A DNA stretch of 64,000 bases from Sphingobium amiense. Lineage in GTDB: Bacteria > Pseudomonadota > Alphaproteobacteria > Sphingomonadales > Sphingomonadaceae. The DNA lies in NCBI RefSeq assembly GCF_003967075.1, contig NZ_AP018664.1:2108001-2172000 (forward strand). The letters are read 5' to 3'. This document shows positions 36,921 through 45,067 of the stretch, piece after piece. The notes beneath the pieces are model-generated. The model did no database searches. It was not told the origin of the DNA and saw only the letters and a list, made by a program, of their open reading frames with translations. Both the position numbers and the translations under genes were made by a program. Numbering within the stretch: position 1 is the first letter of the stretch; every line of letters starts with the position of its first letter.

Positions 36921-37900
36921 CTTTCCTCTTCCCCCTGCGCGGTTTCGACCGCTTCCGGCTCCGCCGAAGAGCGCGCCACGACATAAAGCGGGCGCTGGCG
37001 CACTTCGCGCGCGACCCGGCCCAGATATTCCCCGATGATGCCGAGGCTCAGAAGATTAAGCCCGCCCAGCATCAGCACCGCGACCATGATGGAGGCATAG
37101 CCCGGCACATCGACGCCCGTGGTCATCGTGCGCACGACCAGCCATGCGGCATAGGCCATCGCGAGCAGCGCAACCGCGCCGCCGATATAGGACCAGATGC
37201 GCAGCGGCATGGTGGTGGACGCGGTGATGCCGTCGATGGCGAGCGACCAGAGCTTGCCCAGCCGCCACTTGGTCGCCCCTGCCCCCCGCGCGGCGCGGAC
37301 GTAATCGACGGTCGCGACCTTGAAGCCGACCCAACTGAACAGCCCCTTGTGGAAGCGCGCCTGTTCGCCAAGCTGGCGGATCGCATCGACGGCCTGCCGG
37401 TCGAGCAGGCGGAAATCGCCGACATCTTCGGGAATGGGATAGTCCGACATGCGGTTGAGCAGGCGGTAGAAGCCGCGCGCGCTCAGCCGTTTGAACCAGC
37501 CGTCGCTCGAACGGTCGATGCGCCGCGCATTGACCACCTGCGCGCCCGAAAGCCAGGCGCACACCATGTCGACGATGACGGCGGGCGGGTCTTGCAGATC
37601 GACGTCGATGGGAATGACCGCGTCGCCGGTCGCATGGTCGATCCCGGCCGCGAGCGCGGCTTCCTTGCCGAAATTGCGCGAGAGCGACAGGTAGCGCACA
37701 TCGGGATTGAGCCGCGAGAGGATCGCCAGCAGATCGGCGGTCCGATCGGTACTGCCGTCGTCCACGAACAGATATTCGGCGCTCGCGCCCGGCCCGATCA
37801 GGTGCAGCGCTTCGTCCACCGCAGGACGCGCGGCGTCGAGGAACAGCGAGAGCGCTTCCTGCTCGTTATACACCGGAATGACGATCGAGAGCGTTCGCAT
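36893..37900 (-). CDS. GT2 family glycosyltransferase, polyprenyl-phosphate type (DPM1/GtrB-like)
   Basis: 335 residues from MRTLSIVIPVYNEQ; a start eight codons earlier (37924) is possible. GT-A motifs: VDDGSTDRT, SRNFGKEAALAAG, and DVDLQDPP, the DxD-like metal site. After the catalytic domain come two membrane helices (about 235-255 and 268-290), as in dolichol/undecaprenyl-phosphate mannose or glucose transferases. Predicted to move a sugar from UDP or GDP to undecaprenyl phosphate at the inner membrane. GT-C enzymes, of which two candidates flank it, would use that donor. Confidence 0.88.
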   Translation of the reverse strand: MRTLSIVIPVYNEQEALSLFLDAARPAVDEALHLIGPGASAEYLFVDDGSTDRTADLLAILSRLNPDVRYLSLSRNFGKEAALAAGIDHATGDAVIPIDVDLQDPPAVIVDMVCAWLSGAQVVNARRIDRSSDGWFKRLSARGFYRLLNRMSDYPIPEDVGDFRLLDRQAVDAIRQLGEQARFHKGLFSWVGFKVATVDYVRAARGAGATKWRLGKLWSLAIDGITASTTMPLRIWSYIGGAVALLAMAYAAWLVVRTMTTGVDVPGYASIMVAVLMLGGLNLLSLGIIGEYLGRVAREVRQRPLYVVARSSAEPEAVETAQGEEERWTVQPMRA

Positions 37901-38023
37901 GGGATGGGCGCGGCTTTCCCTCATGAAGTCCAGCGTCCGGTATCGGCGACATTGGTTAACGGGCGGTAAGCGCGGGGCGTGCGATCACGCTTTCTTTACC
38001 ATGAGTCTGGCAGGGAGGCGGCG

Positions 38024-39589
38024 ATGCGGTCTTATCCCCTCCTGCGCCATCCGCTTGTCGCGCTCACGCTGCTCGGGCTGGCGCTGATGCTGCCTGCCCT
38101 GTTGTGGGGGCCGGGAACGACGCATTTGCATCAGTATAATATCCTGTGGACCGAGCATTTCGGGCAGGAGATGGCGGCGGGGCATTTCTACGAGCGCTGG
38201 CTGCCCGCCAGCTTCGAAGGGATCGGTAGTCCGGCCTTCTATTTCTATCCGCCTTTCGCTTACTGGATCGGCGGGGGGCTGAACGCGCTCGGCATTCCGG
38301 TCCTGACGGCGATCAATCTGACGGGGCTTGTCCTGCTGGTCGCGTCGGGCCTTGCGATGTATCGCTGGCTGGCCGCGCGGGGGACGCATCCGCTGCTGGG
38401 GGCGGCGCTCTATATGGCCGCGCCCTATCATCTGCACGACATCTATGTGCGCGGCGCGCTGGCGGAGGCGGCGGCGTTCGTGTGGCTGCCGCTGATCGCG
38501 CTCGCCATCGACCGGCTACCCGAGCGGCGTGCGACGCTGCTGCTGGCGGCGTCCTGCGCCGGGCTGCTGCTCAGCCATCTGCCGCTGGCGATGCTGACGG
38601 CATTTTTCCTCGTCACGCCGATGGTGGCGCGGCGATGGTGGCGGCGCGATCCGGTGCTGGTCCCGGCAGCGCTGGCGGGCGCGATGGCGCTGTGCCTTGC
38701 GGCGTTCTACCTGCTGCCCGCCATGACGCTCCAGAGCCATGTGTCGATTTCGCTGCTGTGGGGTCCCGATTATCGCGCGACCGACTGGTCGGTGCTGAAC
38801 GCGAGTTTCGAGCTGTTCCCCAGCCTTGCCCTCGGCCTCATGCTGCTGGCGTGGCCCGCCGCGCGGAGCTTCTGGGGCGCGATGGCGATCCTGCTGGCGC
38901 TGCTGTCGGTCCGGCTGATCCCGTTCGTCTGGGACATCGAGATGCTGAACAAGGTGCAGTTTCCGTGGCGGGCGCTGTGCCTTGCGGAATTTGCGGCGGT
39001 GACGGCGATGATGTCCGTGCGGCTGCGCCCGGCGCTGGCGGCGGGCGGGGCGCTGCTGCTGATCTTCCCTTATGCGTTTACCGGTTTTCTGACCGCCGCC
39101 TTCATGGGCAGACCCGACGATACCGCGCAGATCGAGCGGATCGCGCCCGATGCGCCGGAATATCTGCCGCGCGGGTTCGACCTGACCCATGTCGAGCGCA
39201 AATATCGCTGGACCGACATGTCGGCTTATCGCGCCCTGCCGCGCGGCGACGCCATCCTCGTGCGGCGCGCCGGGCCGGTGACGCTGGGCCATGCCGCCTT
39301 CCCGATCTGGCGCGTGACGCGCGACGGTCAGCCGGTGGCGAGCGCAGGTCCGTTGATCCACTTTACCGCGACGCCGGGCCTTTACCGGGTCGAGCGCGTC
39401 ACATTGTGGCAGGAGCGATGGGGCGCCGCGATCAGCCTTGCGACGGCGCTGCTCCTTGCGCTGATGGCAATGGGTCAACGCCGCATTAGCCATTTGTCAA
39501 AGTTTGCGACCTATTCACCCTTATCACCCCGATTGGATCGACCGGCGCGTCTTGCGTTCCGGTCTCGACAGAGTGGCGGAGAAGTATGA
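38024..39589 (+). CDS. polytopic membrane protein related to GT-C / PTPS-related family
   Basis: 521 residues from the ATG at 38024 (GGGAGG upstream). About eleven membrane helices. The first loop carries HLHQYNILWTEHFGQEM followed by YERWLPASFEGIGSPAFYFYPP, a pattern typical of the 6-pyruvoyl-tetrahydropterin-synthase-related membrane family (actually GT-C-like). A periplasmic domain follows near 380-470. It likely transfers sugars from a polyprenyl carrier. The last 34 residues (LSKFATYSPL to GGEV) look less family-like. The stop overlaps the cpaF start (ATGA). Confidence 0.75.
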   Translation: MRSYPLLRHPLVALTLLGLALMLPALLWGPGTTHLHQYNILWTEHFGQEMAAGHFYERWLPASFEGIGSPAFYFYPPFAYWIGGGLNALGIPVLTAINLTGLVLLVASGLAMYRWLAARGTHPLLGAALYMAAPYHLHDIYVRGALAEAAAFVWLPLIALAIDRLPERRATLLLAASCAGLLLSHLPLAMLTAFFLVTPMVARRWWRRDPVLVPAALAGAMALCLAAFYLLPAMTLQSHVSISLLWGPDYRATDWSVLNASFELFPSLALGLMLLAWPAARSFWGAMAILLALLSVRLIPFVWDIEMLNKVQFPWRALCLAEFAAVTAMMSVRLRPALAAGGALLLIFPYAFTGFLTAAFMGRPDDTAQIERIAPDAPEYLPRGFDLTHVERKYRWTDMSAYRALPRGDAILVRRAGPVTLGHAAFPIWRVTRDGQPVASAGPLIHFTATPGLYRVERVTLWQERWGAAISLATALLLALMAMGQRRISHLSKFATYSPLSPRLDRPARLAFRSRQSGGEV

Positions 39590-41118
39590 GCGCCTTTGGA
39601 CGGAAGAATGGACCTGCCGGTATCAAGCCGGGTTTCGGCGTGGCCCGCCCCATGCAGGGCGGCCCCGCCCCCCGCGAGGAAGCGCCTCGCGGCGGTGAGC
39701 AATTCCCTCCGCTCGACATCGCGTCCCTGCCCGGCGAAACGCCCGTCGATCCGCTCGCCGCGCCCACGAGCCAGATGCAGCGCAACGCCGACGCCATGTC
39801 GCGCCTGTCCGAACGCGCCAATGCAGAACATGTGCCCGACGCCGGACCGCAGGGCTTTGAAGCGAGCGTCCACAAGATCAAGGAACAGGTGCTTCCGCGC
39901 CTGCTGGAACGTGTCGATCCCGAAGCGGCGGCGACGCTCACCAAAGATGAGCTGGCGGAAGAATTCCGTCCGATCATCATGGAAGTGCTCGCCGAACTGA
40001 AGCTGACGCTCAACCGGCGCGAACAGTTCGCGCTGGAAAAGGTGCTGGTCGACGAACTGCTGGGCCTTGGCCCGCTCGAAGAACTGCTGGCCGACCCGGA
40101 CATCAGCGACATCATGGTGAACGGCCCGGAACAGACCTATATCGAAAAGAAGGGCAAGCTCCAGATCGCGCCGATCAAGTTCCGCGACGAGGAGCATCTG
40201 TTCCAGATCGCCCAGCGCATCGTCAACAAGGTCGGCCGCCGCGTCGACCAGACGACGCCGCTGGCCGACGCCCGCCTGCCCGACGGCAGCCGCGTCAACG
40301 TGATCGTGCCGCCGCTGTCGCTGCGCGGCACCGCCATCTCGATCCGTAAATTTTCGGCCAAGCCGATCACCATCGACATGCTCGCCCAGTGGGGTGCGAT
40401 GTCGCCCAAGATGGCGACGGCGCTGAAGATCGCGGGCGCGTGCCGGTTCAATGTCGTCATTTCGGGCGGCACCGGTTCGGGCAAGACGACGATGCTCAAT
40501 GCCCTGTCGAAGATGATCGACCCCGGCGAGCGCGTGCTGACCATTGAGGACGCGGCGGAACTTCGCCTGCAGCAGCCGCACTGGCTGCCGCTCGAAACCC
40601 GCCCGCCGAACCTTGAGGGACAGGGCGCGATCACCATCGGCGACCTCGTCAAGAACGCCCTGCGTATGCGCCCTGACCGCATCATCCTGGGCGAAATTCG
40701 TGGCGCGGAATGTTTTGACCTGCTCGCCGCGATGAACACGGGCCATGACGGTTCCATGTGCACGCTGCACAGCAACTCGCCCCGCGAGTGCCTCGGCCGT
40801 ATGGAAAACATGATCCTGATGGGCGACATCAAGATCCCGAAGGAAGCGATTTCCAAGCAGATCGCCGATTCGGTCGATCTCATCGTGCAGGTGAAGCGCC
40901 TGCGCGACGGTTCGCGCCGCGTCACCAACATCACCGAAGTGATCGGGATGGAAGGCGAAGTCATCGTCACGCAGGAACTGTTCAAGTTCGAATATCATGA
41001 CGAGGACGACAGCGGGAAGATCGTGGGCGAATATCGCTCCATGGGCCTGCGTCCCTACACGCTGGACAAGGCGCGCCAGTTCGGGTTCGACCAGCCTTTC
41101 CTCGAAGCCTGTCTGTAA
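39586..41118 (+). CDS. cpaF: CpaF/TadA family secretion ATPase
   Basis: 510 residues. After an about 90-residue Pro/Gly-rich N-terminus come the all-alpha region (LGPLEELLADPDISDIMVNG) and the hexameric ATPase with Walker A GGTGSGKT (294-301), TIEDAAELRLQQPHW, and the RMRPDRIILGEIRG Walker B region plus HDGSMCTLHSNS. It energises assembly of Tad/Flp pili at the inner membrane. The usual cpaABCE and tadBC partners are not adjacent; instead it overlaps a glycosyltransferase-like gene by 4 bases. The rest of the system must lie elsewhere, if it exists. Confidence 0.9.
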   Translation: MSAFGRKNGPAGIKPGFGVARPMQGGPAPREEAPRGGEQFPPLDIASLPGETPVDPLAAPTSQMQRNADAMSRLSERANAEHVPDAGPQGFEASVHKIKEQVLPRLLERVDPEAAATLTKDELAEEFRPIIMEVLAELKLTLNRREQFALEKVLVDELLGLGPLEELLADPDISDIMVNGPEQTYIEKKGKLQIAPIKFRDEEHLFQIAQRIVNKVGRRVDQTTPLADARLPDGSRVNVIVPPLSLRGTAISIRKFSAKPITIDMLAQWGAMSPKMATALKIAGACRFNVVISGGTGSGKTTMLNALSKMIDPGERVLTIEDAAELRLQQPHWLPLETRPPNLEGQGAITIGDLVKNALRMRPDRIILGEIRGAECFDLLAAMNTGHDGSMCTLHSNSPRECLGRMENMILMGDIKIPKEAISKQIADSVDLIVQVKRLRDGSRRVTNITEVIGMEGEVIVTQELFKFEYHDEDDSGKIVGEYRSMGLRPYTLDKARQFGFDQPFLEACL

Positions 41119-41142
41119 GGACGGCCCACGCGGGTTTGACTT

Positions 41143-41191
41143 GCCTCGCCCGTGCGGGCGAGGCACATCATCCTCTCCCCACAAAGAGAGG
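41143..41191. repeat. two adjacent hairpins between cpaF and the methyltransferase-like gene
   Basis: GCCTCGCCCG/CGGGCGAGGC (41143-41164, 2-nt loop) and CCTCTC/GAGAGG (41172-41191). Neither is followed by a T-run. The second ends 11 bases before the next ATG and contains its only AGAGAGG ribosome-site candidate, so it could affect translation. Confidence 0.5.
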
Positions 41192-41202
41192 ATTCCCCCT
41201 GC

Positions 41203-42009
41203 ATGAACCGTCTCGCCCTGTTCGCCGCCGCCGTGGCGCTGATCCCCATGGGAGCCGCGATTGCGCAGCATGAAGGCCATGAAGGCCATGGCAAAGCCGC
41301 CGATCCGGTCGCAGCCGCCGTCGCCGCACCCACGCGCACGCCCGCCAATGTCGCCCGCGACAGATACCGCCATCCGGTCGAGACGCTGACCTTCTTCGGC
41401 GTGAAGCCGGGCAGCCGCGTCGTCGAATATGCGCCGAGCGGCGGATGGTATACCGAGATTCTCGCGCCGCTGCTGCGCGACAAGGGGACGTTCTACGCGC
41501 TCCAGCCGACCGGCAGCTACCTGCCCAAATATCGCGAGTTCCTCGCCGCCAATCCGGTCTATGACAAGGTGCAGGTCGTCGCCTATCCCGAAGAGACCGC
41601 GAATATCCCCGCGAACAGCGTGGACACGGTGCTGACCTTCCGCAACGTTCACAATATGGTGATGGGCGGCAAGGAGGCCGAGACCTTCAAGGCCTTCTTC
41701 ACGATGCTGAAGCCCGGCGGCACGCTGGGCGTGGTCGACCATCGCCTGCCCGAGGATCGCGACACCGCACTCGAAAAGACGAGCGGCTATCTGAAGGTTT
41801 CGACCATCCGCCGCATCGCGCAGGAGGCGGGCTTCGAATATGTCGGCAGCTCCGAAATCAACGCGAACCCCAAGGACACTGCGGACTGGGAAAAGGGCGT
41901 GTGGACGCTGCCACCGGTGCTGCGCAACGGAGACGTCGACAAGGCCAAATATCTCGCCATCGGCGAAAGCGACCGCATGACGCTGAAATTCCGCAAGCCC
42001 ATGAAGTGA
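41203..42009 (+). CDS. exported methyltransferase-like protein
   Basis: 268 residues from the ATG at 41203. A clear Sec signal peptide (MNRLALFAAAVALIPMGAAIA, residues 1-21) is followed by a His-rich stretch HEGHEGHGK. The rest has the class I methyltransferase fold order: motif I region RVVEYAPSGGWYTEIL (73-87, where the usual GxGxG is APSGG), VDTVLTFRNVHNM and LKPGGTLGVVDHR. Proteins of this kind recur in alphaproteobacteria, but a SAM enzyme in the periplasm would lack cofactor, so the function is uncertain. It may act in another way or bind metal through the His motif. Confidence 0.75.
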   Translation: MNRLALFAAAVALIPMGAAIAQHEGHEGHGKAADPVAAAVAAPTRTPANVARDRYRHPVETLTFFGVKPGSRVVEYAPSGGWYTEILAPLLRDKGTFYALQPTGSYLPKYREFLAANPVYDKVQVVAYPEETANIPANSVDTVLTFRNVHNMVMGGKEAETFKAFFTMLKPGGTLGVVDHRLPEDRDTALEKTSGYLKVSTIRRIAQEAGFEYVGSSEINANPKDTADWEKGVWTLPPVLRNGDVDKAKYLAIGESDRMTLKFRKPMK

Positions 42010-42055
42010 CAAGTGGCCCGGTTGCGCAATGGCGCAGCCGGGCTAAGGGGGTGGC

Positions 42056-42982
42056 GTGACCGCCGACGACACTCACTCCCGCCCTCACCGCCCGATGCTG
42101 GCCATTGGGCTGCGGTTGATCGCCGTCATCTGCCTGTCGGTCATGTTCGTGGGCGGGAGGATCGCCGCCAATCACGGCGTCAATATCGTCGAAACCGTCT
42201 TCTACCGCCAGCTTATCGCGATGCCCGTCGTCTTCGTCGCCGTCCTGCTGACCAGCGGCGCTTCGTCCCTGCGCCCGCATCGCATCGGCGTGCACGCCAG
42301 CCGCATGATGGCGGGCGTCATCGGCATGGGGCTGAACTTCCTGTCCTACATCCTGCTGCCGCCTGCGGAAGCGGCGGCGATCGGCTTCACCATGCCGATA
42401 TTCGGCACGATCCTGTCGGCGCTGGTGCTGCGCGAGGCGACGGGCATCCATCGCTGGAGCGCGGTGCTGCTGGGCTTTGCCGGCGTGGTGGTGATGATCC
42501 GCCCGGATGCGGGGCATTTCCCGATGCACGGCGTCCTTGTCGCCATCGCCGCCGCGATCCTGACCGCGATCACCAGCCTGATCCTGCGCGAACTCGGGCG
42601 CACCAACCCGCCGGGCGTGACCGTCTTCTGGTTCACCGTGCTGTCGATGGGGCCGCTGGGGATCATCATGCCCTTCTTCGCCCAGTCGCATGACGGCTTC
42701 ACCTGGGGACTGCTGGTGCTGATCGGCACCATCGGCGGGCTTGCGCAGCTTTGCATGACGGCCGCGCTGCGCTTCGGCCCGGTGGCGACGGTGCTGCCGA
42801 TGGATTACAGCGCGATCATCTGGACGACTTTGCTGGGCGCGGCCATCGGCGAAGGATGGCCGATGGCGACAACGTGGATCGGTGCGGTCCTCATCATCGC
42901 CAGCGGCCTTTATATTGCGTGGCGCGAACATGTCCGCGCCATTCCGCCGATCGTCAGCCCAGCAATTCCGCCTCCAGACTGA
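42056..42982 (+). CDS. DMT superfamily (EamA) transporter
   Basis: 308 residues from a GTG start with AAGGGGG upstream. Ten membrane helices in two EamA repeats (first about 15-145, second about 160-300), with ETVFYRQLIAMPVVF and PAEAAAIGFTMPIFGTILSALVLRE (two pieces) typical of the family. It exports or imports a small metabolite across the inner membrane; the substrate cannot be read. Its end overlaps osmC tail to tail by 29 bases. Confidence 0.88.
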   Translation: MTADDTHSRPHRPMLAIGLRLIAVICLSVMFVGGRIAANHGVNIVETVFYRQLIAMPVVFVAVLLTSGASSLRPHRIGVHASRMMAGVIGMGLNFLSYILLPPAEAAAIGFTMPIFGTILSALVLREATGIHRWSAVLLGFAGVVVMIRPDAGHFPMHGVLVAIAAAILTAITSLILRELGRTNPPGVTVFWFTVLSMGPLGIIMPFFAQSHDGFTWGLLVLIGTIGGLAQLCMTAALRFGPVATVLPMDYSAIIWTTLLGAAIGEGWPMATTWIGAVLIIASGLYIAWREHVRAIPPIVSPAIPPPD

Positions 42983-43385
42983 TGTCGGCGTTCAACAGCT
43001 TGGAGATGGGGCAATTGGCCTTCGCCTTGGCGGCCAGTTCCTGAAAGGTTGCGTCGTCCGCGCCGGGGACCGTAGCCTTGAGCGTCAGCCTGCTCGCGGT
43101 CACGGCAAAGCCGCCATCCTTCTGCTCCAGCGTCACGACGGCGCTCGTTTCCATCTTGTCGGCGGTGAGACCCGCTTCGCCGAGGATCAGCGACAGCGCC
43201 ATGGTGAAGCAGGAGGCGTGCGCCGCCGCGATCAGTTCTTCAGGATTGCTGCCCGGAACGCCCTCGAACCGCGTGGCGAAACCGTAGGGATAGGCGTCGA
43301 GCGCGCCGCTCTGGGTCGAAATGGCGCCCTTGCCGTCCTTGAGACCGCCGGTCCACACTGCCGACCCGCTGCGATTGATCTTCAT
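42954..43385 (-). CDS. osmC: OsmC family peroxiredoxin-like protein
   Basis: 143 residues from the ATG at 43385 with AGGAG upstream; a longer frame from 43535 is rejected because the family starts at MKINRSGSAVW. The two redox cysteines are C59 (AHASCFTM) and C125 (ANCPISKL). OsmC reduces organic hydroperoxides in the cytoplasm and is often induced by osmotic or stationary stress. It ends inside the 3' end of the EamA transporter gene. Confidence 0.93.
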   Translation of the reverse strand: MKINRSGSAVWTGGLKDGKGAISTQSGALDAYPYGFATRFEGVPGSNPEELIAAAHASCFTMALSLILGEAGLTADKMETSAVVTLEQKDGGFAVTASRLTLKATVPGADDATFQELAAKAKANCPISKLLNADISLEAELLG

Positions 43386-43473
43386 CTGCCTTGCTCCTGC
43401 TGCTGAAAGCGGAGGAACCCCTGCGGTCCCCCATGGTTGCTCCCCTATAGGCCATAAGCCGCAGGAGAGTGAC

Positions 43474-43839
43474 ATGACTACCGAAACAGACGAAAATCTT
43501 CGCGACCTGATCGCTTCCGACCGGGTGGAAGGCACCCCGGTCTATAACCGCGAGGGCGAAAGGCTGGGGCGCATTTCGCACTTCATGGTGGAAAAGCGGT
43601 CGGGGCAGGTGCGCTATGCGGTGCTGTCCTTCGGCGGATTTCTGGGGCTGGGCGAGGATCGCTATCCTCTCCCATGGTCGATGCTCGGCTACGATACCGG
43701 GAAGGGCGGCTATGTCGTCGATCTCGATGCACGGGTGCTGGATCAGGCGCCCCGTTTCGGCGACGACGGGCGGCCCGACTATAGCGAAGATTATGGCCGC
43801 AGCGTGTATAGCTTTTACGGTCAGATCTACCCGTGGTGA
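43474..43839 (+). CDS. PRC-barrel domain protein
   Basis: 121 residues from the ATG at 43474 with CAGGAG ten bases upstream. A PRC-barrel covers about residues 11-75 (DRVEGTPVYNREGERLGRISHFMVEKRSG and YPLPWSMLGYD in pieces). The C-terminus is Asp/Tyr-rich. Such stand-alone PRC proteins occur near stress genes in Alphaproteobacteria, and here it is divergent from osmC with 88 bases between the starts. No enzymatic motif; function unknown. The 139-base gap after it holds no gene I can support. Confidence 0.85.
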   Translation: MTTETDENLRDLIASDRVEGTPVYNREGERLGRISHFMVEKRSGQVRYAVLSFGGFLGLGEDRYPLPWSMLGYDTGKGGYVVDLDARVLDQAPRFGDDGRPDYSEDYGRSVYSFYGQIYPW

Positions 43840-43978
43840 GCCGTCGCGGGGAGCGTGCGACGAACCTGTCTCCCCGATGAACGGGCTGCCCAGATTTCAC
43901 CACATTTCATCGCCTGCCTATTGTCTACCAAAGAAATAGAATTAGGTTGGAAGCTCGGACAAGGATGAGGATCAGACG

Positions 43979-44644
43979 ATGGACCGATTCGGATTTTCGG
44001 GTGAGGCGCGGCAGCCGGTTGTCCTGACGATCCCCGGCCTCAACAACAGCGGACCGGGTCATTGGCAGAGTTTGTGGGAAGAAAAGCGCGGCGACTGTGA
44101 GCGCGTCGATCTGGGAAGCTGGGCCAGCCCCAGCCGCAATGCGTGGGTAACGCGGCTGGATGCCGCGATCCGGGAGGCGAATGCGCCAGTCATCCTTGCG
44201 GCGCACAGCCTCGGCTGCCTTGCCGTGGGCTGGTGGGGCGCGCTCCAGAGTCAGGCCTATGGCTGGCCCGTGACCGGCGCGCTGCTGGTCGCGCCGCCCG
44301 ATTGCGACCGGATGGAAACGCCTGAAACCATCGGCGGCTTCGGACCTGTTCCGCGCGCGCAGCTCCCCTTCCCCTCGATCCTCGTGGCGAGCCGCAACGA
44401 TCCCTATATCTTCTTCGAACGCGCCCACAGCATCGGCAAGAACTGGGGCAGCGAGTTTATCGACGCAGGCTATGCCGGGCACATCAACGCCGATTCGGGC
44501 CTTGGCGACTGGGCGTTCGGCCAGTCGCTGCTCGAACGGCTGATCGACAATGCGCAGGAACAGGCGAGCGCGGTGCGGCAGATGCGCCCCGCCGTACCCC
44601 TTGCGCAGCAGGACAGCAAGGCAGCGCCGACGCTCCATCCCTGA
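43979..44644 (+). CDS. RBBP9/YdeN family alpha/beta hydrolase
   Basis: 221 residues. It has the family opening VVLTIPGLNNSGPGHWQSLW, the nucleophile elbow AHSLGC with S77, an aspartate in SRNDPY and histidine in AGHINADSGLGDW, giving a complete triad. This compact serine hydrolase family has few known substrates. The C-terminal 30 residues extend past the usual end. It is followed by a strong terminator, so it is probably monocistronic. Confidence 0.88.
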   Translation: MDRFGFSGEARQPVVLTIPGLNNSGPGHWQSLWEEKRGDCERVDLGSWASPSRNAWVTRLDAAIREANAPVILAAHSLGCLAVGWWGALQSQAYGWPVTGALLVAPPDCDRMETPETIGGFGPVPRAQLPFPSILVASRNDPYIFFERAHSIGKNWGSEFIDAGYAGHINADSGLGDWAFGQSLLERLIDNAQEQASAVRQMRPAVPLAQQDSKAAPTLHP

Positions 44645-44659
44645 CAGGCTCACCCCCGT

Positions 44660-44707
44660 AAGGGGCGCGACAAGACAAACTTGCGCGCCCCTTATATTTG
44701 CTTTTTT
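44660..44707 (+). terminator. intrinsic terminator after the hydrolase gene
   Basis: AAGGGGCGCG (44660-44669) pairs with CGCGCCCCTT (44684-44693), extended by CAAG/CTTG inside, then TATATTTGCTTTTTT. Confidence 0.85.
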
Positions 44708-44751
44708 GTCTATCTCATCAGTTGAGATAAAGGAGGGTCAGAGAGGGATAT

Positions 44752-44940
44752 ATGACCGACCATCGCACCATCGACATTCGCGACGCCCGTCCGGCCAGCC
44801 AGCGCATCGACATCGCCGCCAGCATCGAAAAGGTGCGCGACGTGCTCGAAGGGCTGCGGTTCGGGTCGATCACGCTCACCGTCCATGATGCGCGGGTCGT
44901 GCAGATCGACGTCACCGAAAAGACGCGCCTCACCAGTTGA
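44752..44940 (+). CDS. YezD family small protein (DUF2292)
   Basis: 62 residues with the YezD core IEKVRDVLEGLRFGSITLTVHDARVVQIDVTEKTR (residues 25-59, read in pieces). Related short proteins such as OscA are needed for growth on organic sulfur or under sulfate limitation in other Proteobacteria. It stands 127 bases upstream of a TonB receptor on the same strand, an arrangement that suggests joint control by sulfur supply. AAGGAGG precedes the ATG. No enzymatic motif. Confidence 0.88.
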   Translation: MTDHRTIDIRDARPASQRIDIAASIEKVRDVLEGLRFGSITLTVHDARVVQIDVTEKTRLTS

Positions 44941-45067
44941 GGCCGGGCGTCCCGTCCTGATTGAAGCCCGCGCGGGATCGCGCGGCGGCTGGCGGATCGG
45001 GGGACCGCCCGCGTCGAACACAAGCCCCCCAAGAGATCGACCGGACATCCGGAACAAGGGGAATAGC

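Noticed and set aside
39511..42012. Very long minus-strand open frame (over 800 codons) opposite cpaF and the methyltransferase-like gene
   Set aside because: Low-complexity His/Arg/Asp-rich translation with no family motifs. Both plus-strand genes under it are clearly coding. Such shadows are expected in GC-rich DNA.
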